A model generated the notes under the pieces. It made no database searches, was not told the origin of the DNA, and saw only the letters and a program-made list of their open reading frames with translations. The position numbers were made by a program, and so were the translations under genes. Source: Enterovibrio sp045679545 (lineage in GTDB: Bacteria; Pseudomonadota; Gammaproteobacteria; Enterobacterales; Vibrionaceae). From it: DNA of 64,000 bases. Of the stretch, positions 51,654-60,296 are shown in pieces (the stretch's first letter is position 1; every line of letters starts with the position of its first letter). The stretch covers positions 806,001 through 870,000 of the forward strand of contig NZ_CP166194.1 of assembly GCF_045679545.1 (NCBI RefSeq), written 5' to 3'.

Positions 51654-52118
51654 TTAGATAAAGTCTGCTGCGTAAGGGTTGTCGAACCCTAACGCATTCA
51701 TAATAGAAATCTCGAGAGATTCCATTTCTTCTGCTTCTTCATCATCAATATGATCATAACCTAGCAGATGGAGACTGCCGTGTACAACCATGTGTGCCCA
51801 ATGGGCAAAGAGGTCTTTATTCTGTTCTTTTGCTTCTTTTTCGACTACCTGACGACAGATAACTAAGTCGCCGAGTAGATCCAACTGTACACCAGGAGGT
51901 GCTTCAAACGGAAATGACAATACGTTTGTTGGCTTATCCTTACCGCGATAATCGCAGTTAAGGGTTTGACTTTCAAACTCATCCACCACGCGGATGGTCA
52001 CTTCTGCTTGTTCGCAAAAAGATTTTACTGCCTGTTCAAACCAGTGTTGAAACTGCTCTTCACTCGGCAAATTTTCGGTGTTCTGTGTCGCGATTTGAAG
52101 ATCGACAAAATACTGCAT
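51654..52118 (-). CDS. ybeY: Endoribonuclease YbeY
   Basis: A 154-residue zinc-binding protein needed for 16S rRNA 3' maturation and ribosome quality control. The signature HGSLHLLGYDHIDDEEAEEME (about residues 112-132) contains the metal-binding histidines H-x3-H-x5-H. Other parts are FRGKD-like RGKDKPTNVLSFPFE. The start MQYFVDLQI follows the ybeZ stop by one base; a longer frame lies inside ybeZ. Confidence 0.96.
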   Translation of the reverse strand: MQYFVDLQIATQNTENLPSEEQFQHWFEQAVKSFCEQAEVTIRVVDEFESQTLNCDYRGKDKPTNVLSFPFEAPPGVQLDLLGDLVICRQVVEKEAKEQNKDLFAHWAHMVVHGSLHLLGYDHIDDEEAEEMESLEISIMNALGFDNPYAADFI

Positions 52119-52119
52119 G

Positions 52120-53193
52120 TTACTGTTGGTTCTCTTCTGATTGCGCCACCGATAGTGCGGCTTCTCGCTCCTGACGGCGGCGATCTTCTGCGTGTTTACG
52201 TGCTTTGGCGTCTTCGGCTTCCCACGCTTCATAAGCAAGAACAATGCGTGCAACCACTGGGTGGCGAACAACATCGTCTGCTTGGAAGAAGTTGAAGCTA
52301 ATTTCATTTACATCTGCTAACACTTCAATGGCATGACGAAGGCCTGATTTTGCGTTGCGTGGCAAATCTATTTGCGTCACATCACCGGTGATCACCGCGC
52401 GGCTGTTAAAACCAATACGGGTTAGGAACATTTTCATTTGCTCCACGGTGGTGTTCTGGCTTTCATCAAGGATGATGAAAGCATCATTAAGTGTGCGACC
52501 GCGCATGTAAGCCAGCGGTGCAACTTCAATCACGTTACGTTCAATCAGTTTTTCAACACGCTCGAAACCCAGCATTTCAAATAGGGCGTCGTAAAGTGGG
52601 CGAAGATATGGGTCCACTTTTTGGCTCAAATCACCGGGTAAGAAACCCAGTTTTTCGCCTGCTTCAACCGCCGGACGAGTGAGCAAAATACGGCGAATTT
52701 CCTGACGCTCTAACGCATCAACTGCCGCAGCAACCGCGAGGTACGTTTTACCTGTTCCCGCAGGGCCAACACCAAACGTAATATCATGCGTCACCATATT
52801 GGTGATGTACTGCGCTTGATTCGGTGTGCGTGGCTTGATCACGCCTTTTTTGGTCTTGATGTTGATTTCTTTTCCGTAAGGAATTGAAGACTCAACAGAT
52901 TGCTCAAGTACGCCATTTTCTTTGATAGCGAGATGAACGTCCTCTGGCTCTAAATCGGGATAGCGATTTTTGACCGGGGCAGTCTCTACATATAGCGTTT
53001 TGAGAATCTCAATGGCCGCAGTGGCAGTGTGTGGTTTACCCACAACGGAGAAGTGGTGGCTGCGGTGGTTAATTTCAACACCTAGACGGCGTTCAAGTTG
53101 CTTGATATTGTCATCGAAAGGGCCGCATAGGCTGGCTAGGCGTGAGTTATCAGCTGGTTCCAGTGATACTTCTTCGGTAATTATCTTGTTCAA
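52120..53193 (-). CDS. ybeZ: PhoH-like ATPase YbeZ
   Basis: A 357-residue P-loop protein with Walker A GPAGTGKTYLAVAAAVDAL (about residues 137-155) and Walker B FIILDESQN (about 235-243). The C-terminal charged tail (RKHAEDRRRQEREAAL) resembles E. coli YbeZ, thought to act with YbeY on RNA. The start is TTG with GAGGA 6 bases upstream; an ATG 18 codons earlier has no ribosome site. Gene order miaB-ybeZ-ybeY is conserved. Confidence 0.94.
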   Translation of the reverse strand: MNKIITEEVSLEPADNSRLASLCGPFDDNIKQLERRLGVEINHRSHHFSVVGKPHTATAAIEILKTLYVETAPVKNRYPDLEPEDVHLAIKENGVLEQSVESSIPYGKEINIKTKKGVIKPRTPNQAQYITNMVTHDITFGVGPAGTGKTYLAVAAAVDALERQEIRRILLTRPAVEAGEKLGFLPGDLSQKVDPYLRPLYDALFEMLGFERVEKLIERNVIEVAPLAYMRGRTLNDAFIILDESQNTTVEQMKMFLTRIGFNSRAVITGDVTQIDLPRNAKSGLRHAIEVLADVNEISFNFFQADDVVRHPVVARIVLAYEAWEAEDAKARKHAEDRRRQEREAALSVAQSEENQQ

Positions 53194-53310
53194 TACTATC
53201 CTCGCAAACCTGTCCTCAAAAACATTACCGGTGCTTATCATACGCACCGGTAACCATTGATTATCTCCGCCAATGACGGCGCTTGGTAAAGGCGATATGC
53301 CTCCGTGCTA

Positions 53311-54735
53311 CTACGGAGTATACACGCCTACGCCAAGATCATCTTCTTTGCGTGTTTTTGCGATCATTTCGGCAGGTGAAACCGCGATACGCAGGTTCAT
53401 TTCCTTCTCGGTACGAACCAGTTCGCCTCGCAGCGAGTTGGCATGTACAGAAGTGATTTTGACGTCAACAAATTGGCCGATCAAATCCATCGAGCCTGCA
53501 AAGTTCACCACTCGGTTATTCTCTGTGCGGCCGCGTAGCTCCATGACGTTTTTACGCGATGGGCCTTCAACAAGAATACGTTGTTCTGTCTCTAGCATTT
53601 GGCGCGCAAAGATCATGGTCTGAGCGTTAATCTGTTGTTGAAGCTCTGCTAGGCGATCTTTCTTCACTTGTTCTGGGGTGTCATCCGGCATGTCTGCGGC
53701 TGGTGTACCCGGGCGTGGCGAATAGACAAAGCTGAAGCTCATGTCGAAATTGATGTCTCGGATCAGCTTCATTGTTGCTTGAAAATCGGCTTCAGTTTCA
53801 CCCGGGAAGCCAACAATGAAATCAGAGCTCATTGCGATGTCAGGGCGCACTTCGCGTAACTTGCGGATTTTTGACTTGTATTCAATCGCCGTGTGCGGGC
53901 GTTTCATCATCGTCAAAATGCGGTCTGAACCACTTTGAACTGGCAGGTGCAGGTGGCTAACCAGTTCTGGCGTGTCGCGATACACTTCGATGATGTCATC
54001 AGTGAATTCAATCGGGTGGCTGGTGGTATAACGAATACGGTCAATACCATCAATCGCAGCAACGTAACGTAGTAGCTCTGCAAACGTACAAATGTCGCCG
54101 TCATGCATATCGCCACGGTAAGCGTTGACGTTTTGACCCAGCAGGTTAACTTCACGCACGCCTTGCTCTGCAAGCTGAGCGATTTCGTACAGCACATCAT
54201 CCAGTGGGCGGCTGACTTCTTCACCGCGTGTGTATGGCACGACGCAGAATGTACAGTACTTGGAACAGCCTTCCATGATTGAAACGAATGCTGTGGCGCC
54301 TTCCGCACGCGGCTCTGGCAGGTTGTCAAACTTTTCAATCTCAGGGAAAGAGATGTCCATCACTGGACCGTGGTCTTCGCGAGATTGTTTGATCATCTGT
54401 GGCAGACGGTGCAGGGTTTGTGGGCCGAAAATTACGTCAACATAAGGAGCACGTTCACGAATGTGGTCGCCTTCTTGAGTTGCCACACAGCCGCCTACGC
54501 CAATCACCAGATCGGGCTTCTGATCTTTCAGGTTTTTCCAGCGCCCCAACTGGTGGAACACTTTTTCCTGAGCCTTTTCGCGAATAGAGCACGTGTTAAG
54601 AAGCAGTACATCGGCTTCTTCAGGCACTTCGGTCAGCTCGTAGCCGCCAGCCGCATTAAGTAGATCCGCCATTTTAGATGAATCGTATTCGTTCATCTGG
54701 CAGCCCCAGGTTTTGATCAAAAGTTTTTTAGCCAT
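53311..54735 (-). CDS. miaB: tRNA-2-methylthio-N6-dimethylallyladenosine synthase
   Basis: A 474-residue radical SAM methylthiotransferase acting on adenosine 37. The N-terminal UPF0004 domain has the auxiliary-cluster cysteines in WGCQMNEYD, NTCSIREKA, and GGCVATQEG; the SAM cluster is CSKYCTFC (about residues 157-164), and the TRAM RNA-binding domain is at the C-terminus (about 380-445). It begins the block to lnt and is divergent from ubiF. Confidence 0.97.
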   Translation of the reverse strand: MAKKLLIKTWGCQMNEYDSSKMADLLNAAGGYELTEVPEEADVLLLNTCSIREKAQEKVFHQLGRWKNLKDQKPDLVIGVGGCVATQEGDHIRERAPYVDVIFGPQTLHRLPQMIKQSREDHGPVMDISFPEIEKFDNLPEPRAEGATAFVSIMEGCSKYCTFCVVPYTRGEEVSRPLDDVLYEIAQLAEQGVREVNLLGQNVNAYRGDMHDGDICTFAELLRYVAAIDGIDRIRYTTSHPIEFTDDIIEVYRDTPELVSHLHLPVQSGSDRILTMMKRPHTAIEYKSKIRKLREVRPDIAMSSDFIVGFPGETEADFQATMKLIRDINFDMSFSFVYSPRPGTPAADMPDDTPEQVKKDRLAELQQQINAQTMIFARQMLETEQRILVEGPSRKNVMELRGRTENNRVVNFAGSMDLIGQFVDVKITSVHANSLRGELVRTEKEMNLRIAVSPAEMIAKTRKEDDLGVGVYTP

Positions 54736-54767
54736 GTAACTTATTGCTCATAGTAATGTTTTACGTG

Positions 54768-54825
54768 TTTCGGCTGAAAGGTGATGTGTGGTAACGCTGT
54801 GTTATAACTGCAACCTCAGCCGAAA
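54768..54825. repeat. Ten-base inverted repeat between miaB and ubiF
   Basis: TTTCGGCTGA at 54768-54777 and TCAGCCGAAA at 54816-54825 are perfect inverse copies with 38 bases between. It lies 33 bases before the miaB start and may be a leader hairpin or operator. The rest of the 293-base region up to ubiF has no ORF. Confidence 0.75.
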
Positions 54826-55028
54826 AGCATTGTCCAGTTGGTGGCCAAACCGTGAGTATTTCAACGAGGTTTGGGCATAGGGGGCGTATTGTACTGCTTT
54901 AGCTAAACTGTGACCAGATCACCTTCTCCCCAATTTTTTTGCAGGATTTACGGGGCGCAGAGGTTTGTAGCAGTCGCAATTGGTGCCGTGACGGGTAAAA
55001 TGCCCCAAGGACTTAAAGAGATTGTGTT

Positions 55029-56189
55029 ATGAAACAATTCGATATTATCGTCGTCGGTGGCGGTATGGTAGGGGCCGCGGCAGCGCTTGGCCTTGCCAGA
55101 CAAGGAAAACGCGTCGCCATGGTTGAGCGGACTGCGCCACAGGCTTTTTCGCCACAGCAGCCGATGGACTTGCGTGTGTCGGCGATTTCCCCCGCCTCGG
55201 TATCACTGCTCTCGTCGCTCAAGGTGTGGGATTCGGTACTCAAGATGCGTCTGTGCCCGTATCGTCGCCTTGAAACGTGGGAGCATCCTGAATGTCGCAT
55301 TCGCTTTGATGCGCAAAGCATGGATTTGTCTGAGCTGGGTTTTATCGTTGAAAACCGTGTGCTTCAATTGGCTCTTTGGCAAGCTTGCGAAGCACAAGCC
55401 AATCTTGATGTGCAGTGTCCCGCCAATATTGTTGCGATGCGACCAGACAGTGATGGGCATTGTGTCCAATTGGACAATGGCGAGGTGCTGCATGGACGCT
55501 GGTTAGTTGGCGCGGATGGCGCGAATTCCCGCGTTCGAGATTATGCCAAGATAGGCGTGACCGCGTGGGACTATCGCCAACATTGCATGTTGATCAACGT
55601 GAAAACTGAATTGCCTCAGCAAGATGTCACATGGCAATGGTTTACACCGGATGGGCCGCGCTCCTTCTTGCCACTATCAGGTCATCAAGGCTCGCTAGTA
55701 TGGTATGACTCGCCCTCACGCATTAAACAACTTGGGGCCATGACGCCACACGCGTTGAAGCAAGAAATTCTGACCCATTTCCCTAAAGAGTTGGGTGACA
55801 TTGAGGTGCTTCAACACGGGTCGTTTCCGCTCACTCGACGTCACGCACAATCTTACTCGCGCAATCATGTGGTGTTGGTTGGGGATGCGGCGCACACCAT
55901 CAATCCTTTGGCCGGGCAGGGCGTGAACCTCGGCTTTAAAGATGTCGACGCCTTATTGGATGTGGTTGCGGATGCTGGGGGGGAGTGGCTGAATGGCAAT
56001 GTGCTGACGGCTTATGAGCGCAAACGTAGGCCCGATAACCTCATCATGCAAACCGGAATGGATATCTTTTATGCCGGGTTTAGCAATGAAATTGGCCCAT
56101 TGAAATTGTTACGCAACGTGGGATTAAAGTTGGCTGAGAGCAGTGGCCCGATAAAAACACAGGTATTGAAATATGCAATGGGGCTTTAA
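55029..56189 (+). CDS. ubiF: 2-octaprenyl-3-methyl-6-methoxy-1,4-benzoquinol hydroxylase
   Basis: A 386-residue FAD monooxygenase of ubiquinone synthesis. The FAD motifs are IIVVGGGMVGAAAALGLARQ (about residues 5-25), GADGANSRVR (about 159-168), and LVGDAAHTINPLAGQGVNLG (about 281-300). UbiF is chosen over UbiH because of the position divergent from miaB, as in E. coli; the sequence alone would fit any of the UbiH/UbiF/UbiI set. GAGATTGTGTT gives a weak ribosome site. Confidence 0.9.
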   Translation: MKQFDIIVVGGGMVGAAAALGLARQGKRVAMVERTAPQAFSPQQPMDLRVSAISPASVSLLSSLKVWDSVLKMRLCPYRRLETWEHPECRIRFDAQSMDLSELGFIVENRVLQLALWQACEAQANLDVQCPANIVAMRPDSDGHCVQLDNGEVLHGRWLVGADGANSRVRDYAKIGVTAWDYRQHCMLINVKTELPQQDVTWQWFTPDGPRSFLPLSGHQGSLVWYDSPSRIKQLGAMTPHALKQEILTHFPKELGDIEVLQHGSFPLTRRHAQSYSRNHVVLVGDAAHTINPLAGQGVNLGFKDVDALLDVVADAGGEWLNGNVLTAYERKRRPDNLIMQTGMDIFYAGFSNEIGPLKLLRNVGLKLAESSGPIKTQVLKYAMGL

Positions 56190-56201
56190 TGCCCCATTTT
56201 T
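56176..56201 (+). terminator. Terminator overlapping the ubiF stop codon
   Basis: AATGGGGC-TTTAAT-GCCCCATT then TTTTG. The stop TAA (56187-56189) sits in the loop, so the last codons of ubiF form the stem. Confidence 0.88.
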
Positions 56202-56234
56202 GTATTTGCGTATTTTTTAGTGTGCCAGGGAAAA

Positions 56235-57719
56235 CTACGTACCGCAGAAGGTTCTGAGTACACGCTCGTTGGGGGTGGGCGCGGCTTGCAAATCCCGATT
56301 GTCGTCACTGACGGTATAGGGTGTTTTCAGCGCCTCACTCAAGCGATGAAAAAGGGTTAAGTCGTCACGCTCCATGGCATCTTCAATGGCTTGCTCTACT
56401 TGATGATTTCGCGCAATCAGTGTGGGGTTAGCAAGACGCATTTCTTCAATGGTTTCTTTTGAGTCATTTCTTACAGCGTGCCAATTTGCCAACCACTGCC
56501 TACCTTTTTCCCTGTTTGAAAATTTCGACAGCAGTGCTTCCTCTTCATCTTCGCCTTGAGCAATACGTGTCAGCGCGTCAAAGAAATGGGTAAAGTCCAT
56601 GCTTTCGGTGGCGACCATTGGTAGCGCTTCATTGATGAAATCATCCGCTTCTGGCGTCGATGCCGTGACACCCAGTTTTTGTTTGAGCCCTTGCTCAAAG
56701 GCTTGCTGGAACGTGCTGATATAGCGCGTCAGTGGCGCTTGCGCCATCTCAACGGCGGTATCTGAATCACTGTCAAATAGCGGCAAGAATGTCTCAGCAA
56801 GGCGCTGCAAATTCCAATAACCGATGTTGGCCTGTTGATCCCAAGCATAACGACCTTCTCGGTCAATCGAACTGAACACTTTGTTCGCTTTGAATTCATC
56901 CATAAATGCGCATGGACCGAAGTCGATGGTCTCGCCAACCAACGACATATTGTCAGTATTCATTACGCCATGAATGAAGCCAACTAACATCCACTGTGCG
57001 ACTAGCGTTGCCTGACGTACGCAGATGGCTTCATACAATGCAGCATATTTATCCTCGCGGTCGGCAACATGAGGGTAGTGATGCGCTATTAGGTGATCCG
57101 CTAATGCTTTTACACCGCTTTCGCCCAATTTTGCGTACGCATACTGAAAAGAACCGACACGGATGTGGCTGGTAGCTGTGCGGACTTGAATCGCGCCCGG
57201 CACCATTTGGTAATCGCGCATTACCTTATCGCCGGTTGAGATCATCGCTAATGTGCGCGTCGTAGGAATACCTAATCCTGCCATGGCTTCGCTGATGAGG
57301 TATTCGCGGATCACGGCACCTCGCGTGGCGCGGCCATCGCCACCACGAGAATAAGGCGTTCGACCAGAACCTTTTAGTTGTACATCAATGTAATGGGCAT
57401 CTTGAGTTTGGAATTGACCCAACATATGTGCGCGGCCATCACCCAATTGCGGCGAGTAGTGACCAAACTGATGACCGGCATAGCCCATCGCAATAGGATG
57501 CTGTTCGGCATAGTCACAATTACCGGCAAGGAAGTTGATGCCATCAGCGCTTTCGAACCACGATGAGGCCAGGCCATATTGTGTCAGTAGTTCGTGATTC
57601 AATGCCAGCAGAGAAGGCTGCTCGACGCGCACAGGAGCGACGTCGCTGTATAGGTCATCAGGTAGCGTCAAATAAACCTGATGTTGAATAGGGTTGCTGA
57701 GACTGTCGTTTTTGTTCAT
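56235..57719 (-). CDS. selO: Protein adenylyltransferase SelO
   Basis: A 494-residue pseudokinase-fold enzyme that transfers AMP to Ser/Thr/Tyr of target proteins. Recognisable parts are AMGYAGHQFGHYSPQLGDGRA (about residues 76-96), LKGSGRTPYSRGGDGRATRG (about 114-133), and HGVMNTDNMSLVGETIDFGPCAF (about 248-270). A cysteine in FGPCAF and the one near the end (C492, FCGT) match the pair that forms a regulatory disulfide in E. coli. It is an independent gene. Upstream 57720-57902 shows no ORF. Confidence 0.93.
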   Translation of the reverse strand: MNKNDSLSNPIQHQVYLTLPDDLYSDVAPVRVEQPSLLALNHELLTQYGLASSWFESADGINFLAGNCDYAEQHPIAMGYAGHQFGHYSPQLGDGRAHMLGQFQTQDAHYIDVQLKGSGRTPYSRGGDGRATRGAVIREYLISEAMAGLGIPTTRTLAMISTGDKVMRDYQMVPGAIQVRTATSHIRVGSFQYAYAKLGESGVKALADHLIAHHYPHVADREDKYAALYEAICVRQATLVAQWMLVGFIHGVMNTDNMSLVGETIDFGPCAFMDEFKANKVFSSIDREGRYAWDQQANIGYWNLQRLAETFLPLFDSDSDTAVEMAQAPLTRYISTFQQAFEQGLKQKLGVTASTPEADDFINEALPMVATESMDFTHFFDALTRIAQGEDEEEALLSKFSNREKGRQWLANWHAVRNDSKETIEEMRLANPTLIARNHQVEQAIEDAMERDDLTLFHRLSEALKTPYTVSDDNRDLQAAPTPNERVLRTFCGT

Positions 57720-57902
57720 GTTTTACTGCGTCCCTGTCGTCCAAACTGTTTGATACGCGATCAATGCATGATTTGGATAAGCCTACAGGGATTCAATGCC
57801 AATTCAACCACACAGATAAAAAGGGAACCTTGTGGGAGCGAAGAGAAGCAGAGAGTAAAGAAGTAAGAGCAAATATGGTGAGCAAAAGTCGGACGTCAGA
57901 AA

Positions 57903-57932
57903 CAAAAAAAGCTCGCGAGAAGCGAGCTTTTA
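57903..57932 (-). terminator. Terminator of the tRNA operon
   Basis: AAAGCTCGC-GAGAA-GCGAGCTTT with seven T on the minus strand, just past the last tRNA. It marks the end of the eight-tRNA transcript. Confidence 0.93.
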
Positions 57933-57937
57933 AAGAT

Positions 57938-58012
57938 TGGCTGGGGTACCTGGATTCGAACCAGGGAATGGCGGCATCAAAAGCCGCTGCCTTACCGCTT
58001 GGCGATACCCCA
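57938..58012 (-). tRNA. tRNA-Gln (anticodon TTG)
   Basis: A 75-base cloverleaf with CCA encoded. Anticodon loop CTTTTGATG gives TTG. Acceptor TGGGGTA pairs with TACCCCA. It is the last gene of the tRNA operon, before its terminator. Confidence 0.97.
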
Positions 58013-58047
58013 ATTGCTGTCACGCTAGAAAGCGTGATGCTTAAAGA

Positions 58048-58132
58048 TGGTGCGGAAGGAGAGACTTGAACTCTCACACCTTGCGGCGCCAGAACCTAAA
58101 TCTGGTGCGTCTACCAATTTCGCCACTTCCGC
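58048..58132 (-). tRNA. tRNA-Leu (anticodon TAG)
   Basis: An 85-base tRNA with a long variable arm and CCA encoded. The loop ATTTAGGT contains TAG, which reads CUA and other CUN codons. Confidence 0.97.
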
Positions 58133-58202
58133 ATTTTTGATCAGTTTTACCTTGTCTGATCGTCTTTATTCTGCCAAAAGCATCAGTAAAGAACAAGAGG
58201 AT

Positions 58203-58287
58203 TGGTGCGGAAGGAGAGACTTGAACTCTCACACCTTACGGCGCCAGAACCTAAATCTGGTGCGTCTACCAATTTCGCCACTTCCGC
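58203..58287 (-). tRNA. tRNA-Leu (anticodon TAG), variant copy
   Basis: As the neighbouring Leu genes, but one base differs in the variable arm (GCCGTAAGG for GCCGCAAGG). The anticodon and acceptor are identical. CCA is encoded. Confidence 0.97.
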
Positions 58288-58364
58288 AATCCTAGTCGTT
58301 TCAGTTTTTTAGTCTTGTCTGAAACCTTCTATTCAACGTTAAACGTTGAGAGAAACAAGATATA

Positions 58365-58449
58365 TGGTGCGGAAGGAGAGACTTGAACTCTCACACCTTG
58401 CGGCGCCAGAACCTAAATCTGGTGCGTCTACCAATTTCGCCACTTCCGC
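58365..58449 (-). tRNA. tRNA-Leu (anticodon TAG)
   Basis: 85 bases, identical in sequence to the copies at 58048 and 58751. CCA is encoded. Confidence 0.97.
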
Positions 58450-58529
58450 AAATTTTTCAGACTAAAGCTAATGCTTTTGAACACGTGACAGTGTCAGTCT
58501 GTTTTGAAAGCCAAACGCCTTCGAATAAA

Positions 58530-58606
58530 TGGTGGCTACGACGGGATTCGAACCTGTGACCCCATCATTATGAGTGATGTGCTCTAACCAACTGAGCTAC
58601 GTAGCC
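58530..58606 (-). tRNA. tRNA-Met (elongator, anticodon CAT)
   Basis: A 77-base tRNA with CCA. The loop CTCATAA contains CAT. The GGCTACG acceptor begins with a normal G1-C72 pair, so it is the elongator type and not the initiator. Confidence 0.96.
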
Positions 58607-58617
58607 ATCCTGAAAAA

Positions 58618-58692
58618 TGGCTGGGATACCTGGATTCGAACCAGGGAATGGCGGCATCAAAAGCCGCTGCCTTACCGCTTGGCGATATCCCA
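58618..58692 (-). tRNA. tRNA-Gln (anticodon TTG), second copy
   Basis: 75 bases. It differs from the other Gln gene at an acceptor pair: A5-T68 here against G5-C68 there, so pairing is kept. CCA is encoded. Confidence 0.97.
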
Positions 58693-58750
58693 ACAGTTAT
58701 CACGCTCTAAGGCATGACCTTTTCAATTCTTTTGCTCTTCACAAGAGCAA

Positions 58751-58835
58751 TGGTGCGGAAGGAGAGACTTGAACTCTCACACCTTGCGGCGCCAGAACCT
58801 AAATCTGGTGCGTCTACCAATTTCGCCACTTCCGC
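58751..58835 (-). tRNA. tRNA-Leu (anticodon TAG)
   Basis: 85 bases, the second gene of the transcript; same sequence as two other copies here. CCA is encoded. Confidence 0.97.
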
Positions 58836-58863
58836 TCTATATTGCTTGGCACTGAAAACAAAA

Positions 58864-58940
58864 TGGTGGCTACGACGGGATTCGAACCTGTGACCCCATC
58901 ATTATGAGTGATGTGCTCTAACCAACTGAGCTACGTAGCC
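58864..58940 (-). tRNA. tRNA-Met (elongator, anticodon CAT), first gene of the operon
   Basis: 77 bases, same sequence as the copy at 58530-58606. It is the promoter-proximal gene of the operon; a leader hairpin lies 10 bases in front. Confidence 0.96.
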
Positions 58941-58950
58941 ATCTTGTTTT

Positions 58951-58970
58951 CTCTGGGGTATGCCCCAGAG
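58951..58970 (-). other. Leader hairpin of the tRNA transcript
   Basis: CTCTGGGG-TATG-CCCCAGAG is a perfect 8-pair hairpin in the short leader between promoter and first tRNA. It might protect or mark the 5' end for processing. Confidence 0.7.
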
Positions 58971-58980
58971 TGCGGGGCGC

Positions 58981-59009
58981 ATTATGCGAATAAGCTAGCT
59001 ACCCGTCAA
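58981..59009 (-). promoter_or_regulatory. Strong promoter of the tRNA operon
   Basis: On the minus strand TTGACG, 17 bases, CATAAT, followed by a GC-rich discriminator GCGCCCCG (58973-58980). That discriminator is typical of stable-RNA promoters under stringent (ppGpp) control. Confidence 0.9.
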
Positions 59010-59122
59010 CCTTTTTTCCTTGGTTTTTTCAGTGATCCGTCGCCTTCGCTGAGATTTTGAGCAAGAAGGAACGTTTTCTTATCTATTCCTGCTAAATGTC
59101 GAGAAAGTAAAGGGTGTTAAAA

Positions 59123-59150
59123 AGAAAAAAGCTGGCAAGAAGCCAGCTTT
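59123..59150 (-). terminator. Terminator after ychF
   Basis: AAAGCTGGC-AAGAA-GCCAGCTTT; on the minus strand followed by TTTCTTTTT. It lies 29 bases past the ychF stop. Confidence 0.9.
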
Positions 59151-59178
59151 GGGATTTGTGTAAACGCTGAGAAAAAAT

Positions 59179-60270
59179 CTATACGTTAAAGCGGAAGTGA
59201 ATAACATCGCCATCTTTGACGATATATTCTTTGCCTTCCAAGCGCCATTTGCCAGCCACTTTTGCGCCAGCTTCGCCGTTGTGCTCGATGAAATCGTTAT
59301 AGCCAATGATTTCTGCGCGGATGAAGCCCTTTTCGAAGTCAGTGTGGATCTTACCCGCTGCTTGCGGCGCAGTTGCACCCACAGGAATAGTCCATGCACG
59401 CACTTCTTTCACGCCTGCAGTGAAGTAGGTTTGCAGGGTTAGCAAGTCGTAGCCCGCACGGATCACGCGGTTCAGACCAGGTTCTTCCAAGCCCATCTCT
59501 TCCAAGAATACCGCTGCTTCATCTGCTTCTAGTTCAGACAACTCGCCTTCGATTTCAGCACAAACAGCAACAACTGTAGCGCCTTCTTTTTCAGCGATCG
59601 CGTGCACGATGTCTAGGTATGGGTTGTTTTCAAAACCGTCATCGTTAACGTTCGCGATGTACATGGTTGGTTTCATGGTCAGGAAGTTGAGGTAATCAAC
59701 GGCTGCTTTTTCTTCTTTAGTCAGTTGTACTGAACGCAGCATGTTGCCCTCTTCCAATACTGGAAGCAGCTTCTCAAGCACCGCGATCTCGATTTTCGCG
59801 TCGCGATCACCGCCTTTCGCTTTCTTTGCTTGGCGCTGAATGGCACGCTCACACGCTTCCAAATCTGACAGTGCCAGTTCGGTATTGATGACTTCAATGT
59901 CGTCAGCAGGGTCTACTTTTCCCGCAACGTGGATGATGTTGTCGTTCTCGAAACAGCGAACCACGTGACCGATCGCGTCAGTTTCACGAATGTTTGCCAG
60001 GAATTTGTTACCTAGACCTTCACCTTTTGACGCACCAGCAACTAGACCTGCGATATCTACGAATTCCATCGTGGTTGGCAAAATACGTTGTGGGTTAACG
60101 ATTTTCGCAAGCGCATCCAGACGCAGATCAGGCACAGGTACCACACCCGTGTTTGGCTCGATAGTACAGAACGGGAAGTTTGCCGCTTCGATACCGGCTT
60201 TGGTCAGAGCGTTGAACAGTGTTGATTTACCTACGTTTGGCAGGCCAACGATACCGCATTTAAAACCCAT
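59179..60270 (-). CDS. ychF: Redox-regulated Obg-family ATPase YchF
   Basis: A 363-residue OBG-class P-loop protein that prefers ATP to GTP. The P-loop is GLPNVGKSTLFNAL (about residues 8-21), the DIAGLVAGASKGEGLGNKFL switch is at about 69-88, a coiled-coil insert (about 130-160) follows, and the C-terminal TGS domain starts near 280 (LLTLQTYFTAGVKEVRAWT). It binds ribosomes and affects oxidative-stress responses. It is 26 bases after pth, as in enterics. Confidence 0.96.
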   Translation of the reverse strand: MGFKCGIVGLPNVGKSTLFNALTKAGIEAANFPFCTIEPNTGVVPVPDLRLDALAKIVNPQRILPTTMEFVDIAGLVAGASKGEGLGNKFLANIRETDAIGHVVRCFENDNIIHVAGKVDPADDIEVINTELALSDLEACERAIQRQAKKAKGGDRDAKIEIAVLEKLLPVLEEGNMLRSVQLTKEEKAAVDYLNFLTMKPTMYIANVNDDGFENNPYLDIVHAIAEKEGATVVAVCAEIEGELSELEADEAAVFLEEMGLEEPGLNRVIRAGYDLLTLQTYFTAGVKEVRAWTIPVGATAPQAAGKIHTDFEKGFIRAEIIGYNDFIEHNGEAGAKVAGKWRLEGKEYIVKDGDVIHFRFNV

Positions 60271-60296
60271 GAGATGGTAACCTTTCGTTAAAAATA

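Noticed and set aside
58047..58295. ORF of about 82 codons across the tRNA genes
   Set aside because: It is made of tRNA-Leu sequence read on the wrong strand.
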